NCBI GenBank assembly: GCA_930367205.1
Contig: OV884011.1
Location: forward strand, 142,411,937 to 142,475,936
DNA length: 64,000 nt
From: Acanthosoma haemorrhoidale
Taxonomy: Eukaryota; Arthropoda; Insecta; Hemiptera; Acanthosomatidae
Reading direction: 5' to 3'
Below, piece by piece: positions 1 to 12,800 of the stretch. A model generated the notes under the pieces. The model ran no database searches. It was given only the letters and a program-made list of their open reading frames with translations, and was not told the DNA's origin. The translations under genes were made by a program, and so were the position numbers. Each line of letters starts with the position of its first letter. Within the stretch, counting starts at the first letter, position 1.

Positions 1-175
1 CCTATACCTCTTCACCTGAACATAGTGCACTGTCGGGGCACATACCTATCAAATATGGAGTCAGATAGTAAAGCCGTCACGAAACGATTGTCCAGGTTGT
101 AAACTCTTACAACCCTCACTTTATCACCAGGGCTAGGGTAACCAGGCACCCCCCCCCCCTAGTGGCGACCCGACA
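1..175. mobile_element. Partial solo-LTR-like end (LTR family X, copy 1)
   Basis: This stretch matches the right-hand portions of the repeats at 20160-20339 and 42240-42418 almost base for base. Shared landmarks are the 'catagtgcactgtcgggg' block, the 'atggagtcagatagtaaag' block and the terminal 'gcgacccgaca'. The other copies run from TG to CA like an LTR, and this one ends in the same ACA at 175, so it is the right end of an LTR whose left end lies outside the window. A run of C residues (about 150-159) is a local expansion. Orientation of the parent element is not known. Confidence 0.7.
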
Positions 176-2802
176 ACACCAAACTAGGTACTCATATCAA
201 ACGATCAAACAAAACTGTTATCCCTAGCACCCCAAAATAGGAAGGAGGTGACCCGTGAAAATAGTCAAAAACAATTGATATTAGTGCCGAATCCATAGTT
301 TTGGCGATCGCTGACCTGAATAGAGGAACTCCGGGTTCATTTTAAGTCCTAGTGGAGACTCCCCATCGCAGTCAACACAGGCTGACGAGGTTCACACATG
401 TTTACAAGCCACATACATTCATGTACAAAATATTCAGAAATATCTTTACACTAATTCTTTAAGAGGTTGAGTAATAAATTTGTGAGTCATTTTTAGCTTT
501 TCACAAGGGTATGAAGCTGGTTTTAACTCAAAACTAATCGTCATATTTCCCGGTGTTGTGGAAAAAACTTTCGTCATTAACGGCCGTAAGACTGTTCTTG
601 TCTATATGGATTTAAAACGGAGCAGAATACAAAAAATTATTATCAAAGTTAGTCGCAGGCAAAACTAGTTAAAGGGTAGTAAGCACAATGAGCTGTAAAA
701 TATACCTAGTCTTAAGTGTTCTGAATAATTGTGCTATTTTTTTTTCAACGTAATTAAATTTTTTTTTACTTTTTCCAACAAATAAAAATGACAAAACTGA
801 ATAAAGGATAGAGAAAGAGAAGAGGTTGGATCAGGAGATATTACGGGGACTCCTTTCTGAAAATTTATTAAATGATCGTGAAAAAGTACTGCATTTATTA
901 CCTAAAATACTATATATTTTTTTTTTCTCAGTCCCTGAAAATTTCCTATACAAGAAAAAATATATAAATTAAAAAATGAGCTTAAAATGTAATAATCATG
1001 CTTTTTTTCTAACCTTGAGTCTCAAAACTTTATACATCATAATATAATATCTTTAAGTTTATTTTGGCATGCCCTGAAGTGCGTAGTCAAAATCAGAACT
1101 TTAGTAGAAGTAGTCAATGCTTGAAGTTTCATTTTCACTCGTTCTATTTCAGGCTAAAAGAGATCAGCGTAATCCGAAGTGTGGAATATATATTTTTAAA
1201 TTTTTGAAAGATTTAATAGTTTTTAATCCCTATACACCCTATTGATATAACCATTACAGTGAATATAAAAGAACCAAACCCGTAATAAATAATCTTTAAA
1301 GACTAGGCTGAATCACCTGAACTAAAAACCAAAAAAAAAAAAAGTAAAACTTAAATGAATGTAAACATTTCAATTGAACAAAAATTATACAGCCTAAATT
1401 GTCATATATTCGCTGGTCAAGTAACCTTTAAAAAGTTTTAATAAGATGTAAAAAGGAAATTTCGTCTTAAATTGCATGAAATCTCAATGGCTCCTAGACA
1501 TTACAGCATCAGTTCATTTAAGAATACATAGGGTAGGAAATGTAAAAAAAAATTAAACATTTCGGGTGTCAATATGACTTATGAAGTCAAGTCGAGAAAA
1601 CGAAACGGCTCAGTGATAACAGTCTAAGATTCATTGGGATCATTCAAGCGTCTCTTGTTTATAAAAGAGGCAGTCACTTAACCCATATAGACTGAATGGT
1701 TGTAGGGCTACACCTTTTTTAGTGCTGGGTAACTAAAATACATAATACGATATCAATCTACACGTTGGTGTTTCATTAGATCAAACAGATGATAGAAAAC
1801 TGCGACTAAATAGTTCATTAACGATGGACCATATTATGTATATGGTCCAATTATGTAGATACTTGACAAGCAGATTCCGAGGAAGAGTTCCCGTCACTTC
1901 TATTTCTAACAGCCAAAAGGTGAGACAATAGAGAAATGGAAGGCCGAGGTAGCTAGATAATAGAGAGCCACTATTAGAGAGGTGTGGTCTTTGTGGAAGG
2001 GGCCCAATATCAAACAGTGGGTTCTTTGTCGGTGGGTTCTGATTGTTTTTCGTTCAGCCGTGGTATCCATCCTAAGAGCACAATGCTTTCAATTCGAACT
2101 ACAGTTCCCTTGTATTTTCGGCTATAGCTAACCTCGCCTCACTCGCAGCCCACGTTATAGCAAACAACCAACCTTTTAAAATGGCCAATATTTGCGAGGA
2201 TGAGCTAATAAAACCCACCATGCGAGAGATAGAACAATAGAAAACCGGTAATGCAGCGTGTAGCGAACGTTGTTGGTCAAATCAGACTTGACTCATTGTA
2301 TCAGATAGTTTTTTTTTGTTTTTATTTTTTTGCCTTTTATCCTAGCTACGCTAAAGTGAGCAAGGCCCAATATGGAAATAACATATTCCTACAATATGTG
2401 TTTGCATCGAAAAACTCTGTCAAGACTGGAATAGGCTCTTTTCGTTAACACCACCAAAATATATAACTTTAACAAGTAGGAATCGAACTGACTCTAGTCA
2501 TTTGTTGATTCAGAGATCATCACAATAAAATTCCTCCAGATAAGACCAATTTAAAGCCCCTTCTATTAAATTGACATGAATATAATTCATCAGGTCTGAA
2601 CTTTTAAATGCTTGCCAAACTCGACAAACCCTAAAATTATTTCAATTATGCGAAGTTAAACAAATAAGAAGTATGAAAACGTTTTTCTGTATCAGCTCAG
2701 AATCCAGTTAACACATAAAGTTCTAATTTTCCCCAAGGTCAGGGAAACAAAGAGAACTCACTTTAAATCAGAAACTTTGTGGAATTTATGAAGAGGTCAT
2801 AA
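176..2802. other. AT-rich non-coding stretch
   Basis: No exon-like or repeat-like signal is recognised apart from the perfect hairpin at 1825-1849. The open frame at 2251-2448 is poly-T driven and looks accidental. Near 2470-2500 there is a tRNA T-arm-like word on the minus strand without a supporting cloverleaf. Confidence 0.5.
1825..1849. repeat. Perfect 10-bp hairpin
   Basis: The arm TGGACCATAT pairs with ATATGGTCCA across the five-base loop TATGT. No transposon termini or gene are attached to it, so its role is unknown. Confidence 0.8.
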
Positions 2803-3592
2803 ACCCAGACCCCGACATAGCATCCCATAACCTTCAAGTACACCTTGACGAGATCGATTATTGGTGCAACCAATGGCGGATCAAAGTTAATGAAGCAAAA
2901 TGTTCCCACATTACCTTCACCCTTTGTCGCAAGTCTTGTCCACTAGTTTATTTTAATTCTATTCCTCTCCCTGTATCCGAGACAGTACGGTATTTAGGCT
3001 TCCATCTCGATAAACGACTGACCTGGAACCCACATACGAGACTAAAAAGACAAGAACTAAACAGACGCTTTGGACAACTGTACAGACTACTTCAAAGGAC
3101 ATCCCATCTCTCAATAGAAAATAAACTACTAATCTATGGGGGACAGCAAAAAAGTCTAACATCAAGCGTATCCAATCCTTTCAATCAAAAGTCCTGAGAA
3201 CAATAGTAAATGCCCCTTATTATGTCAGCAACAAAACCCTTCATAACGACCTTAATATACCCTACATTCTAGAACTCATCCCTTCCAAGTTTACGAAATT
3301 CCACAGTAGCCTTTCCAACCACCCTAATCCTGTAGCACAGTCACTGCACTGCGTCACTCATCCCTATAATCCTCCTCGGAGACTGAAACGGCAGTGGTCT
3401 CGTGACCTGGTATAATCAAGTGACAGTGGGAGTCCTGGCAATGGCCAGTTTCTCCAATCATGTCCTGAATGAATGAGCGAGTGAATGATGAAATGTAAAT
3501 ATGGTATGAATGATCGTATATCTTAATTACTTATTGCCTAGCAAGGCAGATTGTAATTTTAGCACAATAAAGGAATTATATATATATATATA
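2803..3592 (+). mobile_element. LINE family A (jockey clade), copy A1, 5'-truncated
   Basis: The copy begins just after the RT catalytic motif and carries the C-terminal part of ORF2. Readable in pieces are the words HLDEIDYWC, KCSHITFTLCRK, VRYLGFHLDKRLTWNPHTR and LHNDLNIPYILELIPSK. It ends with the family's terminal words (GGCAGATTGTAATTTTA, then CACAATAAAG) and a short TA tract at 3577-3592. About 50 bp is missing near 3137 relative to the other copies. The deletion lies between two short 'ctatggg' words, which suggests repeat-mediated loss. The frames are broken, so it is dead. Confidence 0.9.
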
Positions 3593-4065
3593 AAAATATT
3601 TCTCTGTTTCAGACAGAAATAGGAAGTCAGCCCCAAAACAAATTTTAATATATCTGAACCAAAACGTTTTGAGCCACCATTAAAAATCATGTAATTATTG
3701 TCATTCCAGCAGATTTTACATGTTTTTTATTCAGATCATATTTTAGCTTCTATTTTTTGTTTATGAGTTGATTTTTCATGATCAGCATGATTTAAAAAAA
3801 ATATATATTTATGCATATTTAAACAATGATACTAATGACGAATAGGTTTTAGGCAGTGGTTTAAGAACTTTTTTTAGAAGCGTTTCTTTATTTTTTATGT
3901 AATTGATTTCATGTTCACTTACTCAAAAATAGATACTTAATTCATAATTTTATTATGATTGTAAAAAAAATGACACTTCGAAAATTTTGACTTTGAATAG
4001 TAAAAACAATAAACCCCAAAAATTTGAAGGGTACTAATCAACGAAACAACCAGTATCTAATGCAG
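3593..4065. other. AT-rich non-coding stretch
   Basis: No coding or repeat signal is recognised. It ends in a possible 3' splice site (CTAATGCAG at 4057-4065) for the exon candidate that follows. Confidence 0.4.
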
Positions 4066-4330
4066 GGGCTTGTGGTTGCCATCCACACCCACCTTGCTTT
4101 CCGGTGTTGCGGGTTTGCTAGTTACCTTTGCCCTACTTGTGGGCTGGAGACAATATGTGCCTCCAGTTAAAATGGGTATTTTTGAAAGAGTATCGAATAA
4201 ATTAGGCCGCCGTTCACTAACGATACCTGCTAATCGTTTAGAAAACATTGGAGACTTTTTCGTCAAATGAGGATTCACGACGGTCAAATTGGTTGTTTAT
4301 AATTAGAATAAACGCACTTATACATTCCTA
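4066..4330 (+). CDS. Candidate terminal exon with membrane segment, unknown gene
   Basis: After a possible 3' splice site (AG at 4064-4065) an open frame runs 4067-4270 for about 67 residues and stops at TGA. AATAAA follows at 4307-4312, only 37 bases later. The peptide opens with a hydrophobic stretch (LLSGVAGLLVTFALLVGW) that could span a membrane. A basic tail follows (VKMGIFERVSNKLGRR) and the peptide ends GDFFVK. Base composition is clearly less AT-rich than the flanks. The antisense frame is also open over 4057-4287, so the sense strand is an inference from the splice site, hydrophobic segment and poly(A) signal. I do not recognise the family. It could also be a piece of an old transposon gene. 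No upstream exon was found, and the candidate Ig gene is on the other strand. Confidence 0.3.
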
Positions 4331-5331
4331 TAAGGACTAGAAAGAGTTTTTTTTATCTATTTGAATCCTACTGATTACTGCCTTCAGCTGGTTATAAGAG
4401 GTCACAAAATTGTAATCAAATAATTCGAGTCGATTTTTCGAACAGAGTTCGGCTTGGAATTACTCAAGGTGAAGAGGTATTATCAATTAATTTTTTATGA
4501 GTGAGAAGTTCAGAAGTCAAATTCATTACCTTATATAGTACTAATAAAAAAATATTACGTTTCTACTTAACTTCATGTTACTGTTTCAATGTGCTGCTAA
4601 GCAACATTATGCATTTAATAAAGTTATTACCGATTTCAATCAAACACCCTCTCATAATAGTTCACAACTATAAACTTGTTTGCCTCAAGTAAATCGAAAA
4701 GCACACATAGCTGACTTTAGCTGTTATTGATAGTGTGGACAAAAAAATGATATATTGATTGACAAATTGTCTCCTATAATTTTAACTCAAATACTGTTCT
4801 TCTTCTTCTTTAGCTTCCCTCTTTAGTGCCTCTCAGCGTAGAGCAGCATCCAGCCAGGAATACTGTTCAAGAAATTAAATTTGGTTTATGATCACTGAGT
4901 CACAATTAAGGTATTAATTGTGAAGGTAGTATTAATTGAAAGCATTAAGTTACAAAAAGATAACCAGGTCTTTCTAGCCATATTTAGAATGTATAATTAA
5001 GTTGGGTTCGTTCCAATTATGACCGAAAAATGAGTTGTTTAAATGATCGGATCGTCATAAATCATTATCTTTTCTTCTAATGTTAGAACCTTAATCTGAT
5101 CGGGAAGCGAATAACGTTATCTATCATGTCAAAAATCAATTAGCCCTTGTATCTCAAATTTTGTGGCATTCATATTCAAACAAATGCCTGTTTTAGCTTC
5201 ATTGATAATCTTTATTGTATTCATCTGTGAAGTATTTATATTATTTCATACCTCTCTGTCTACTTCCCATGTTTTGTACATAGCTTTTAATGATTACAAC
5301 TACTACACCTTTAGCTTCCTTTCCTTGTTTT
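4331..5331. other. AT-rich non-coding stretch
   Basis: Nothing recognisable is seen. The open frames at 4501 and 5163 are low-complexity and unsupported. Confidence 0.4.
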
Positions 5332-5390
5332 CCGGCCCTGATGGGAACCTATATAGCGCGTCGAAACGTTCATAAATAAATTTGATGAAA
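5332..5390 (+). mobile_element. Penelope-like terminal repeat remnant with hammerhead-like core
   Basis: The words CTGATG (5338-5343) and CGAAACG (5362-5368) are separated by about 20 bases and followed by CATAAATAAA. This is the layout of the hammerhead ribozyme core found in terminal repeats of Penelope-like retroelements (known for the family). The seventh core base (expected A of CUGAUGA) is G here, stem II is poor, and no cleavage-site GUH was found in place. The ribozyme is therefore probably dead, and the assignment rests on two short words. Confidence 0.3.
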
Positions 5391-6915
5391 ACTAAGCATT
5401 TAGCTAAAAACCAACAAGTTTATTCAGCCAGTTAAAGATGATTTGTTTGTTGGCTTCCGACCGGGGTGAGAAAAATAAAATAAAAACCAGCAACGGTACA
5501 GGAAAAGGTAATTTTTAAAAAACTCCGCAGGCTGACAAATGACTTTTGGTTGTTTGGGGTTGGTTCCTGCCTTTTCTATGTATCGATGAAGTTCCATGTA
5601 AAAATAATTTCAACGAAGGGTTCACTAGCAAATGGCAAACGATTCGGGTCGTTTTTTTATACCAAACTGGGGAAATATTACTTTAGTTGTGGTTCATTAT
5701 GTCATATACTAATATACTTATATATGTTATAGACTTATATGTCAACCTCTTACTTGTTTCTTTTTTGAGAGAAATCATCACACTATTTTTAGCATGACAC
5801 TTTTTGTTGAACCTGATGTACGCGTATGAAAGTCTGTACAGACGTCATCAACTAATAAATTATATAAAAAGCTAATACTTTCCGTCATAAACCAAAGTCG
5901 ATAACTATACTCAAAGCTAGATTCATATCTAACTAAAAATTGTTTACGTCAAATTAATTTAAACATTGCACGTTTATTTCTCATTAGCAGTACCTACCTG
6001 ATTTAGGCGAATCATTATTAATTTGTTTGATGTGATCCGTAGAACGGAATGCTGTTCGATACCTACTCGTTGTTCAGTGCATATATTTTTCTTTCCCCTT
6101 ACACAAATTTGTCGCCATGGCGATGAAGACGATCCGCTATGTCCCAAGTGGAGTGTCGTGGCCACGATCAGACCATCCCCCGTTATCGACCCGTCCGGAA
6201 CCAATCTTCTCCTCACTGTCAACACGGCCTTATTGATACTTTAAAAGCTGTTCGAAAGATATTGTCCCTGGTGGTCCCCTCCTTGTGACGGACCGTCAAC
6301 TGTCCGGCCACCCAAGATGAGGTTGGCTTTGTTCACAGAACAAGCAATGTGCAATTGTGAGCGGCCAAAACTCTTCATCGCCTAGAATAGGCTGTATGAC
6401 ATAAAGGAAGAAGACATCGAGTGAGTACTCCAACCTATCGTTGATGAGTTCATGACATCTTATTGTTATTAATTCCGAAGATCGATATTTTGGAGTCTCC
6501 TAGTTAACTGTTACCAAACAAGGGGTTGCAGCCAGCTCTTATCTCAGTAAGTTTAGCTGTCCGCGCAGTTCTTCGTTTAAGATTATATATAATGTTCTAA
6601 AATAAACTTGAGCGTAAGGGAGCGATATTGAGATCAATGTGAAGAGCGGTAGACAAATAAACTATGTTGACAAAGAAACTAACAGAATATATTGAGAGGG
6701 GAGTAATGAAACTTATAAAGTTACTTAAAATCACAACGCTGAATGCTATGTTGTGAATATATCAGCCAGTATCTATTTTACATTGTATAATCTTATCTTA
6801 TGATCTTAAGGAAGTTAGAAAAAAATAACCATTTCAGTATTAGATTACCTTGTGTAAAAAAAGGAAATGGAGGAACGGTAGTTAATGGATGGGAAATCAG
6901 TAGAATAACCACGGG
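5391..6915. other. Non-coding stretch with one CpG-richer patch
   Basis: Mostly AT-rich. Between about 6050 and 6320 the DNA is richer in G, C and CpG. On the minus strand a frame is open over 5974-6225, with a short segment reading GDGLIVATTLHLGHSGSSSS. No family is recognised and no convincing splice pair is present. Confidence 0.3.
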
Positions 6916-7066
6916 CACTAAATGGATAAAAAAATATATTAGTAAGTCAGTGGATGAATAGAAAAATAAGAAAAGAAAAATGAGAACAAAACAAATGGTA
7001 AATTACTATGAAATAAATCACAAATACTGAGGCACCCACAGGCATGATATGAACAGAATAAATTCG
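6916..7066. repeat. Direct repeat D1, copy 1
   Basis: This roughly 150-bp block recurs imperfectly at 7263-7429, with shared words GAAAAATGA, AACAAAACAAATGGTAAA, AATACTGAGGCACCCACA and AATAAATTCG. The spacing of about 350 bp suggests a tandem duplication or two copies of one unnamed repeat in the same orientation. Confidence 0.75.
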
Positions 7067-7262
7067 CGACTAGCTAATTTTAATAAATAAAAACTGATCG
7101 AAGAGGATGTGAGCGATCAGAAGAGGTAAAATAAAAATACACAAACTCAGAAGACTCGATCACTCTTGGCTAAACATCTATAGGGTGGCGAAACCTCATG
7201 CAAGAGGTTGTGTCCGGGAAAAGTGGACCACTTAAAATATAACAAATAATATTAACAGCAAC

Positions 7263-7429
7263 AACTAAATGGTATCATAATGGAGACCAAAATATATAAG
7301 TCAGGGGACGAATGTATTGAGTATTGAGGTAAAATAAGGAAAGAAAAATGAAAACAAAACAAATGGTAAACCACGATGAAATTGATGAAAAATACTGAGG
7401 CACCCACATTGAGTAGTTAAATAAATTCG
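7263..7429. repeat. Direct repeat D1, copy 2
   Basis: Second copy of the block at 6916-7066, with a small insertion near 7320. The 200 bp between the copies contain no recognised gene. Confidence 0.75.
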
Positions 7430-9174
7430 TAATAAATCTATAATTACTATTAAATTCTCACAAAGGAAGATACAGTAAAGATGCATTTCTATTGTCAACA
7501 CGATTAGAACAAGGAATAGTTGGAAGACGATTATTTTTTGATGTGTAAAACAATAAATAATAACTAAAAAAAAATAAGTCTCCCAAAACCGGACAGGTTA
7601 CAAGTTGGGGCATATTGAAGAATAAGACGTGTAGAGTAGACGAAAAGGTGGAAGACACACTAATAAGAAACGTCAGAAGCTTGAGACGGGTAAGCTTGAT
7701 ATACAGCCGACAGACACACCTGCCGCCTGAAATATAGGCGAGCTTCCTTGGCTCCGGTCACCTGTGTCGATGGTGGACCAGCATTCGATGCTGTAGGGTG
7801 ACCTAGATCTGCTTGACGGTAGCATCTTAAGACATAATTCGCATGTCCTATTGAATATTGCCTAATTTCTACGAAGCATAACTAAAATAATCCATTAAGG
7901 TCTAAATTAGGTCTCTTTAATAATTTTCACTATTTAGTTATATCATTCGACAACGCATGTTTAGGCACCACACAACAGCGTTGTACAATCTATGTAGGAT
8001 ATATGTGGCATTCGAACCTTAATTGTACAATCTCGACCCGATCGTACAAAACAATCCATGGCTAAACACTACTTGACGGAATTAGCTTGATTGGTACTAT
8101 TTGACAACTCTTGACCTTCATTCACTAAGGTTTTCATACGATATTTGTTTATTTAAGTACCTTCCCTTGTATCCTCATGTGGCTGAAGGAACATCAACTA
8201 GTCTATGGGAGCCGGGTATCTAGGGTCTTGTATTGCTGACATGATCTTTCCCATTCGCCATCCTAGGAAGGCTTTTTCTTCTTTGCAAGCAGTTAAGGAA
8301 TTTCGAAAAAAAAAAGGGGACAATTTTGATTTGACCAAACGCCTAGTGAGAACCCACTGGACATACTGCGTTGATTTTAGCAGATTGTTTTCTTATTCAA
8401 GGTTTGAAAGGATAGCTCGTATCAAAAGTTAAATGTATTTTCTGGCGGTGGAGGGTTTCCAGTAATACAACGATACTGATTTTGTTTTAAAGCTAACATA
8501 TTTTCTGTTTATTTTACAAATTTTATAATTAATCTACGAAACAATATGATTCCTCCCAATCAGCGAAATTCGTTTAAAAACAATGAAGTAGGAGACGCCG
8601 TTGACAACGAAATTGGCATTTAACACGTAATTCTGATACTTTCAGCATTTCATACGGTGGAGTGGATTACACATCGCTGATATAGAATATTTTTCTGGCT
8701 AATATATAAATATAGTTAAAATGCTATAGTATAAGTAAATAATTATTTTTAAAAAATACAGGACATTTTTCTGATTATAATTAATTGCCAAATAAATATT
8801 GTGTAAAAACGGAAGTTTGTTGAATTGCTAATTTTTTCAAAAAAAAAGTACCAATAAATTGATAACCTGTTTTTATCGCAATCATACATCCTTACAGCGG
8901 CAACATTAGGTTTATTACGGAATTTATCTTCGGTGCAAATCTGATTCTTTTTCAATAGAATCAATCATTGCGATTGACATAAAAAGATACAAAGAGAGTA
9001 GGCAGGTACTGACATGAACTTATAGGTTTTATTGTTTTGACTTACTGCACCAAACAATAATCAATAATTTCTGAAATATTAACAAAATATGTATTTAGTG
9101 ATACTCCCCCCCCCCGCCAAGGAACATGGTTGATTGAGCGTAGGAACGTGGAGACTTACCGACCCCAAAAATAC
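7430..9174. other. AT-rich non-coding stretch
   Basis: Several short open frames are present. The one at 8205-8432 (plus, 75 aa, rich in R and K) is the least AT-biased, but it has no recognised domain or splice context. The minus frames at 7301 and 7458 are low-complexity. Confidence 0.35.
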
Positions 9175-9835
9175 CGCTAATTAATCAAAGGCTAAGGAAT
9201 AGAGATATAACATAAAGAATAGAGCTATGGGGCGCAGCAAAAAAGTCAAACAACAAGGGTATCCAATCCTTTCAATCAAAAGTCTTGAGAACAATAGAAA
9301 TGCCCCTTATTTTGTCAGCAACGAAACCCTTCATAACGATCTTAATATAGCTTACATTCTCGAACTCATCCCTTCCAAGTGTGTGAAATTTCATCCAAAC
9401 CTATCCTACCACCCTCTTATTCCCCTAGCAGAGTCATTACACTGCGCAACACATCCCTATAATCCTGCTCGGAGACTAAAACGGCAGTGGCCTCTTGACC
9501 TGCTATAAATGCGTAACAGTGGGAGTCCTGGAAATCGCCAGTTTCTCCAATCATATCCTGAGCGTATGTGGCTCTCACGCTCTTGGTCAGCCTCCGCTGG
9601 CTCTTATCCAGTGACGCGGCTGACGGATGATCGTGGGGGACTTCCCAATACTCCACTTTCTCTCTCGCATGCGATAGATACTGGTGGATTTGGGAGACCT
9701 CTGTAAATATTGTATAAATGAGCGAGTAAATGAAAAATTGTAAATATGGTATGAATCATTTGTCACAATTACTTATTGCCCAATAAGGCAGATTGTAATT
9801 TTATAATAATGAAGCTGTTTGATAATAAAAAAAAA
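9175..9835 (+). mobile_element. LINE family A, copy A2, 5'-truncated
   Basis: This copy retains the ORF2 C-terminus (FVSNETLHNDLNIAYILELI, then HPYNPARRLKRQW and a stop at 9506-9508) and a long 3' UTR. The UTR includes the serine-rich-looking segment 9550-9700 seen antisense in copies A5 and A6. The end is GGCAGATTGTAATTTTATAA followed by an A-rich tail to about 9835. The open frame at 9227-9508 is the real ORF2 remnant. The minus frame at 9417-9656 is its antisense shadow. Confidence 0.88.
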
Positions 9836-12800
9836 ATAATCAAAAGAATCATCTCCCATTGCTTCAGCAGTATAAATATGATCTTAAATAATTAACTATA
9901 CTTTCCTTGTATCAGAAATGTTGAAGAACATGTTTATAGGGTGTATTACTGTTAATAACCGACAACAATCAGCAGAAGTGTATATTTAATTAGTACTTCA
10001 TTATGTTTCGTTTGATGTGTTGTTAACTTGAAAATGTGAAAAACGTGAGGTAAATGAGCATCTAATTTTAATGATAAACTGGTAAGACTTATTCTTTTGT
10101 AAAGAGGGTGAAATAGTCAAAAAGTCTTATAAAAACGATTTAGATAGAGAACTAATACCTTACCTCAACACAAAATTGATTTATATTTTTGTAAAATAAT
10201 AACAGAATTTAAATATTTATTTTTGATTTCGAAACTAAACACTATTGGAATTAGAAATCAGTGTCGTGCATTTAGTGAGTAAAGTGGATAATTTGAATAA
10301 TGGTTCAAATAGGGTGCCATAGATGAATCATCAACTACCCACGACAATCCATTAATGACTTCCATCCAGATTGTCATTTGGTTTCCATCACCTGCTATCC
10401 AATTACTGGAAATAAAATCTTTCCAGATTAGCAACTGATTAACTTCGAAGTAAGGTGGTTGGATTATTACGTCAGATTTAAGTGCTGTCTAAGAAGCGGT
10501 ATGAAAAGTAGAATTAAAAAATCAATTCATCACCACGTCACCAATATTCAATTATGTATTTTTAATTAGCATTGTTCTTACCTTTCATTAACTATCAAAA
10601 ATATTCTACTCGCAGCTTAAAAACTCGGGATCTATTTTTAGACGTCATAGATTAGATGGCAATTTTTTCACTCAACTGACTCCAAAATTCTGCTTGTTCT
10701 TTGTTTGCAATCCATGGTTTCACACAATGAACAGAGTATTCAGAGATAGTATACAGCAACACAGAGTGGGAAAAGATTTAATTTTGATTGGCCTAGTACA
10801 GTCTGCCGTTTTTGAAGCAAATACAAGCCGACTTATCTGGGGGATTGCTTACCAGTATCCAGACAGTCGGAAACAACCATTAAGAGTCTTCTAGAAATTC
10901 ATTATGACTAAACTAATCTATAATATATAATAATATCTATATATAAACTATTCTAAACTATTATATATATAATATACACCCAGTTACCTCATCAGATCCT
11001 TGGCCGATTTCCCTGTTTTATCTCTTAATCACTATCCTATCACTTTCTGCTCAACTGGTAAAAACCGAGGGGTAACCATTGACCAAATCCCTCCTGGAGC
11101 TAAAACCTAACTAATCTCCCGAATTTACCATGGGTCAATAGGAAACCATAACTATTCCTTCGCTCTCACTATCTCCTCTCCCAGCCTACACGTCAACTCC
11201 TTATATCCTCCCTAATTTTTCCTCTAGATCATATCACCTTTCTCAGTTTTTATTTTATGTTAGTTTTTTTAAAATTAATTAGTGGTATGTCGTATTGTAC
11301 AGCATAGACTTCTGCATATTGTTTTTTTTTTTCCTTTTATGTGAATCTATCTATGGCTTTATTTCCCAAATGCAGTTAAATTGTTTTTTATCTTGCAAAG
11401 ATTTACACATTTTTTTGAGATTTATTATTTTTTTCTGCCCATATCTGCCCATATATTTATCATCTGAACATTTTTTGTTATTTACAGGGAACTTTTTCCT
11501 TGATTTTATTTTACTATTTTCTACTGTCTGTAAGCCCGTTAGCATTTTTGGGGGTTATGCTTAAGGGTCTAGAATAGTTCTAGGGTTACAAATGTATCAT
11601 ACAAAGTATAAATAAATGAGCTTTTCAGTGAAAATAATTCTACTAACGAAACGAATGACCTAATATGCAGAACTATGATTTGATTTTTACTGTAAAATGT
11701 TTATAAATTGACTCCACACAGAAGCGAATCAATGTTTTTAGTATTATTACCGTTAGACCTGTTTAAGGTCGATTTGAGGGCCTATACTTAATCATTTGGT
11801 GAAAGACGCTAAAACGGGGATCATTTGGTACCTTTTTGAATTAAGTCGATAAAACTTCTGTTTTAGAAAAAAAACAGCTACAAGAACAAACATACAAGTT
11901 TCATTGTAAAACATACAATTTATTTTTAAATAATCACACAAATGAAAAAAATAATAATATATGGATTTTTTCACAAATAATTATTAGGATTATTTAAATT
12001 ATTGAGCAAAACATTTTTAATTTAATAAATGAAACTACAAATAAGTATATCTAAAACTATAAAAAAAATATGCATTTTTATATAAACGTTTCATTATAAT
12101 TTGCATATACCTGCATAATTTCGTTTAATCTGTTGACTTCAAGTTGCGGCTTCTATGCTCACAAATTTTCAAATTATTAGTTCACGAGATTTAGTTTCCT
12201 TTCCTTCATTTCCTTGGCGATCATGTGTCACTTCAAGCCGTCGATATGGAGTGCTGATTTATTTTCCCTTCCATTCCGAAAGTTTCTCTTGCGAAATATT
12301 CGTTTTTAGGCTAGAATCGTCTTCATACAGGGGATCAACATTTAGAATAGGCACACTGGAAGCGAACGTTTTTTACTCTCACACGAACTTTTGAGCCACA
12401 TTTTCCCAAATGATCGGGTTTTTAACTTTATCTACGGAAACAAAGCAAGTTATTTTATGTTAGTCAAACATTTTTCTAGGTAGACTGAAAAAAATGTATG
12501 AAACTATGTAGCTTCTTCTAAATAATAAAACTTTTAACTTTCTTGTTCGGTCAAAGTGTTATTACAGCAGTTCAGCCAAAAATAATTCTGTTTGCCTGTT
12601 TTTTTTATTTTTTCAAGTAAATTGAAGTCCACATTCTTTATCTGCATCTGTTGCATTGGATTCATGAAAAACATTGCTTATGTCGTGAACTGAAACTAAG
12701 CTTGACCATGAGGAGTGGAATGACTGTGGGGGAAGTGTTTGAAGAAAGTTAAATATTCTCTCAAGGGAGGAAACAGTTGTAGTTGGGAGTATGAATCGTT

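Noticed and set aside
9417..9656. 79-aa minus-strand frame
   Set aside because: Antisense of LINE A ORF2 and 3' UTR in copy A2.
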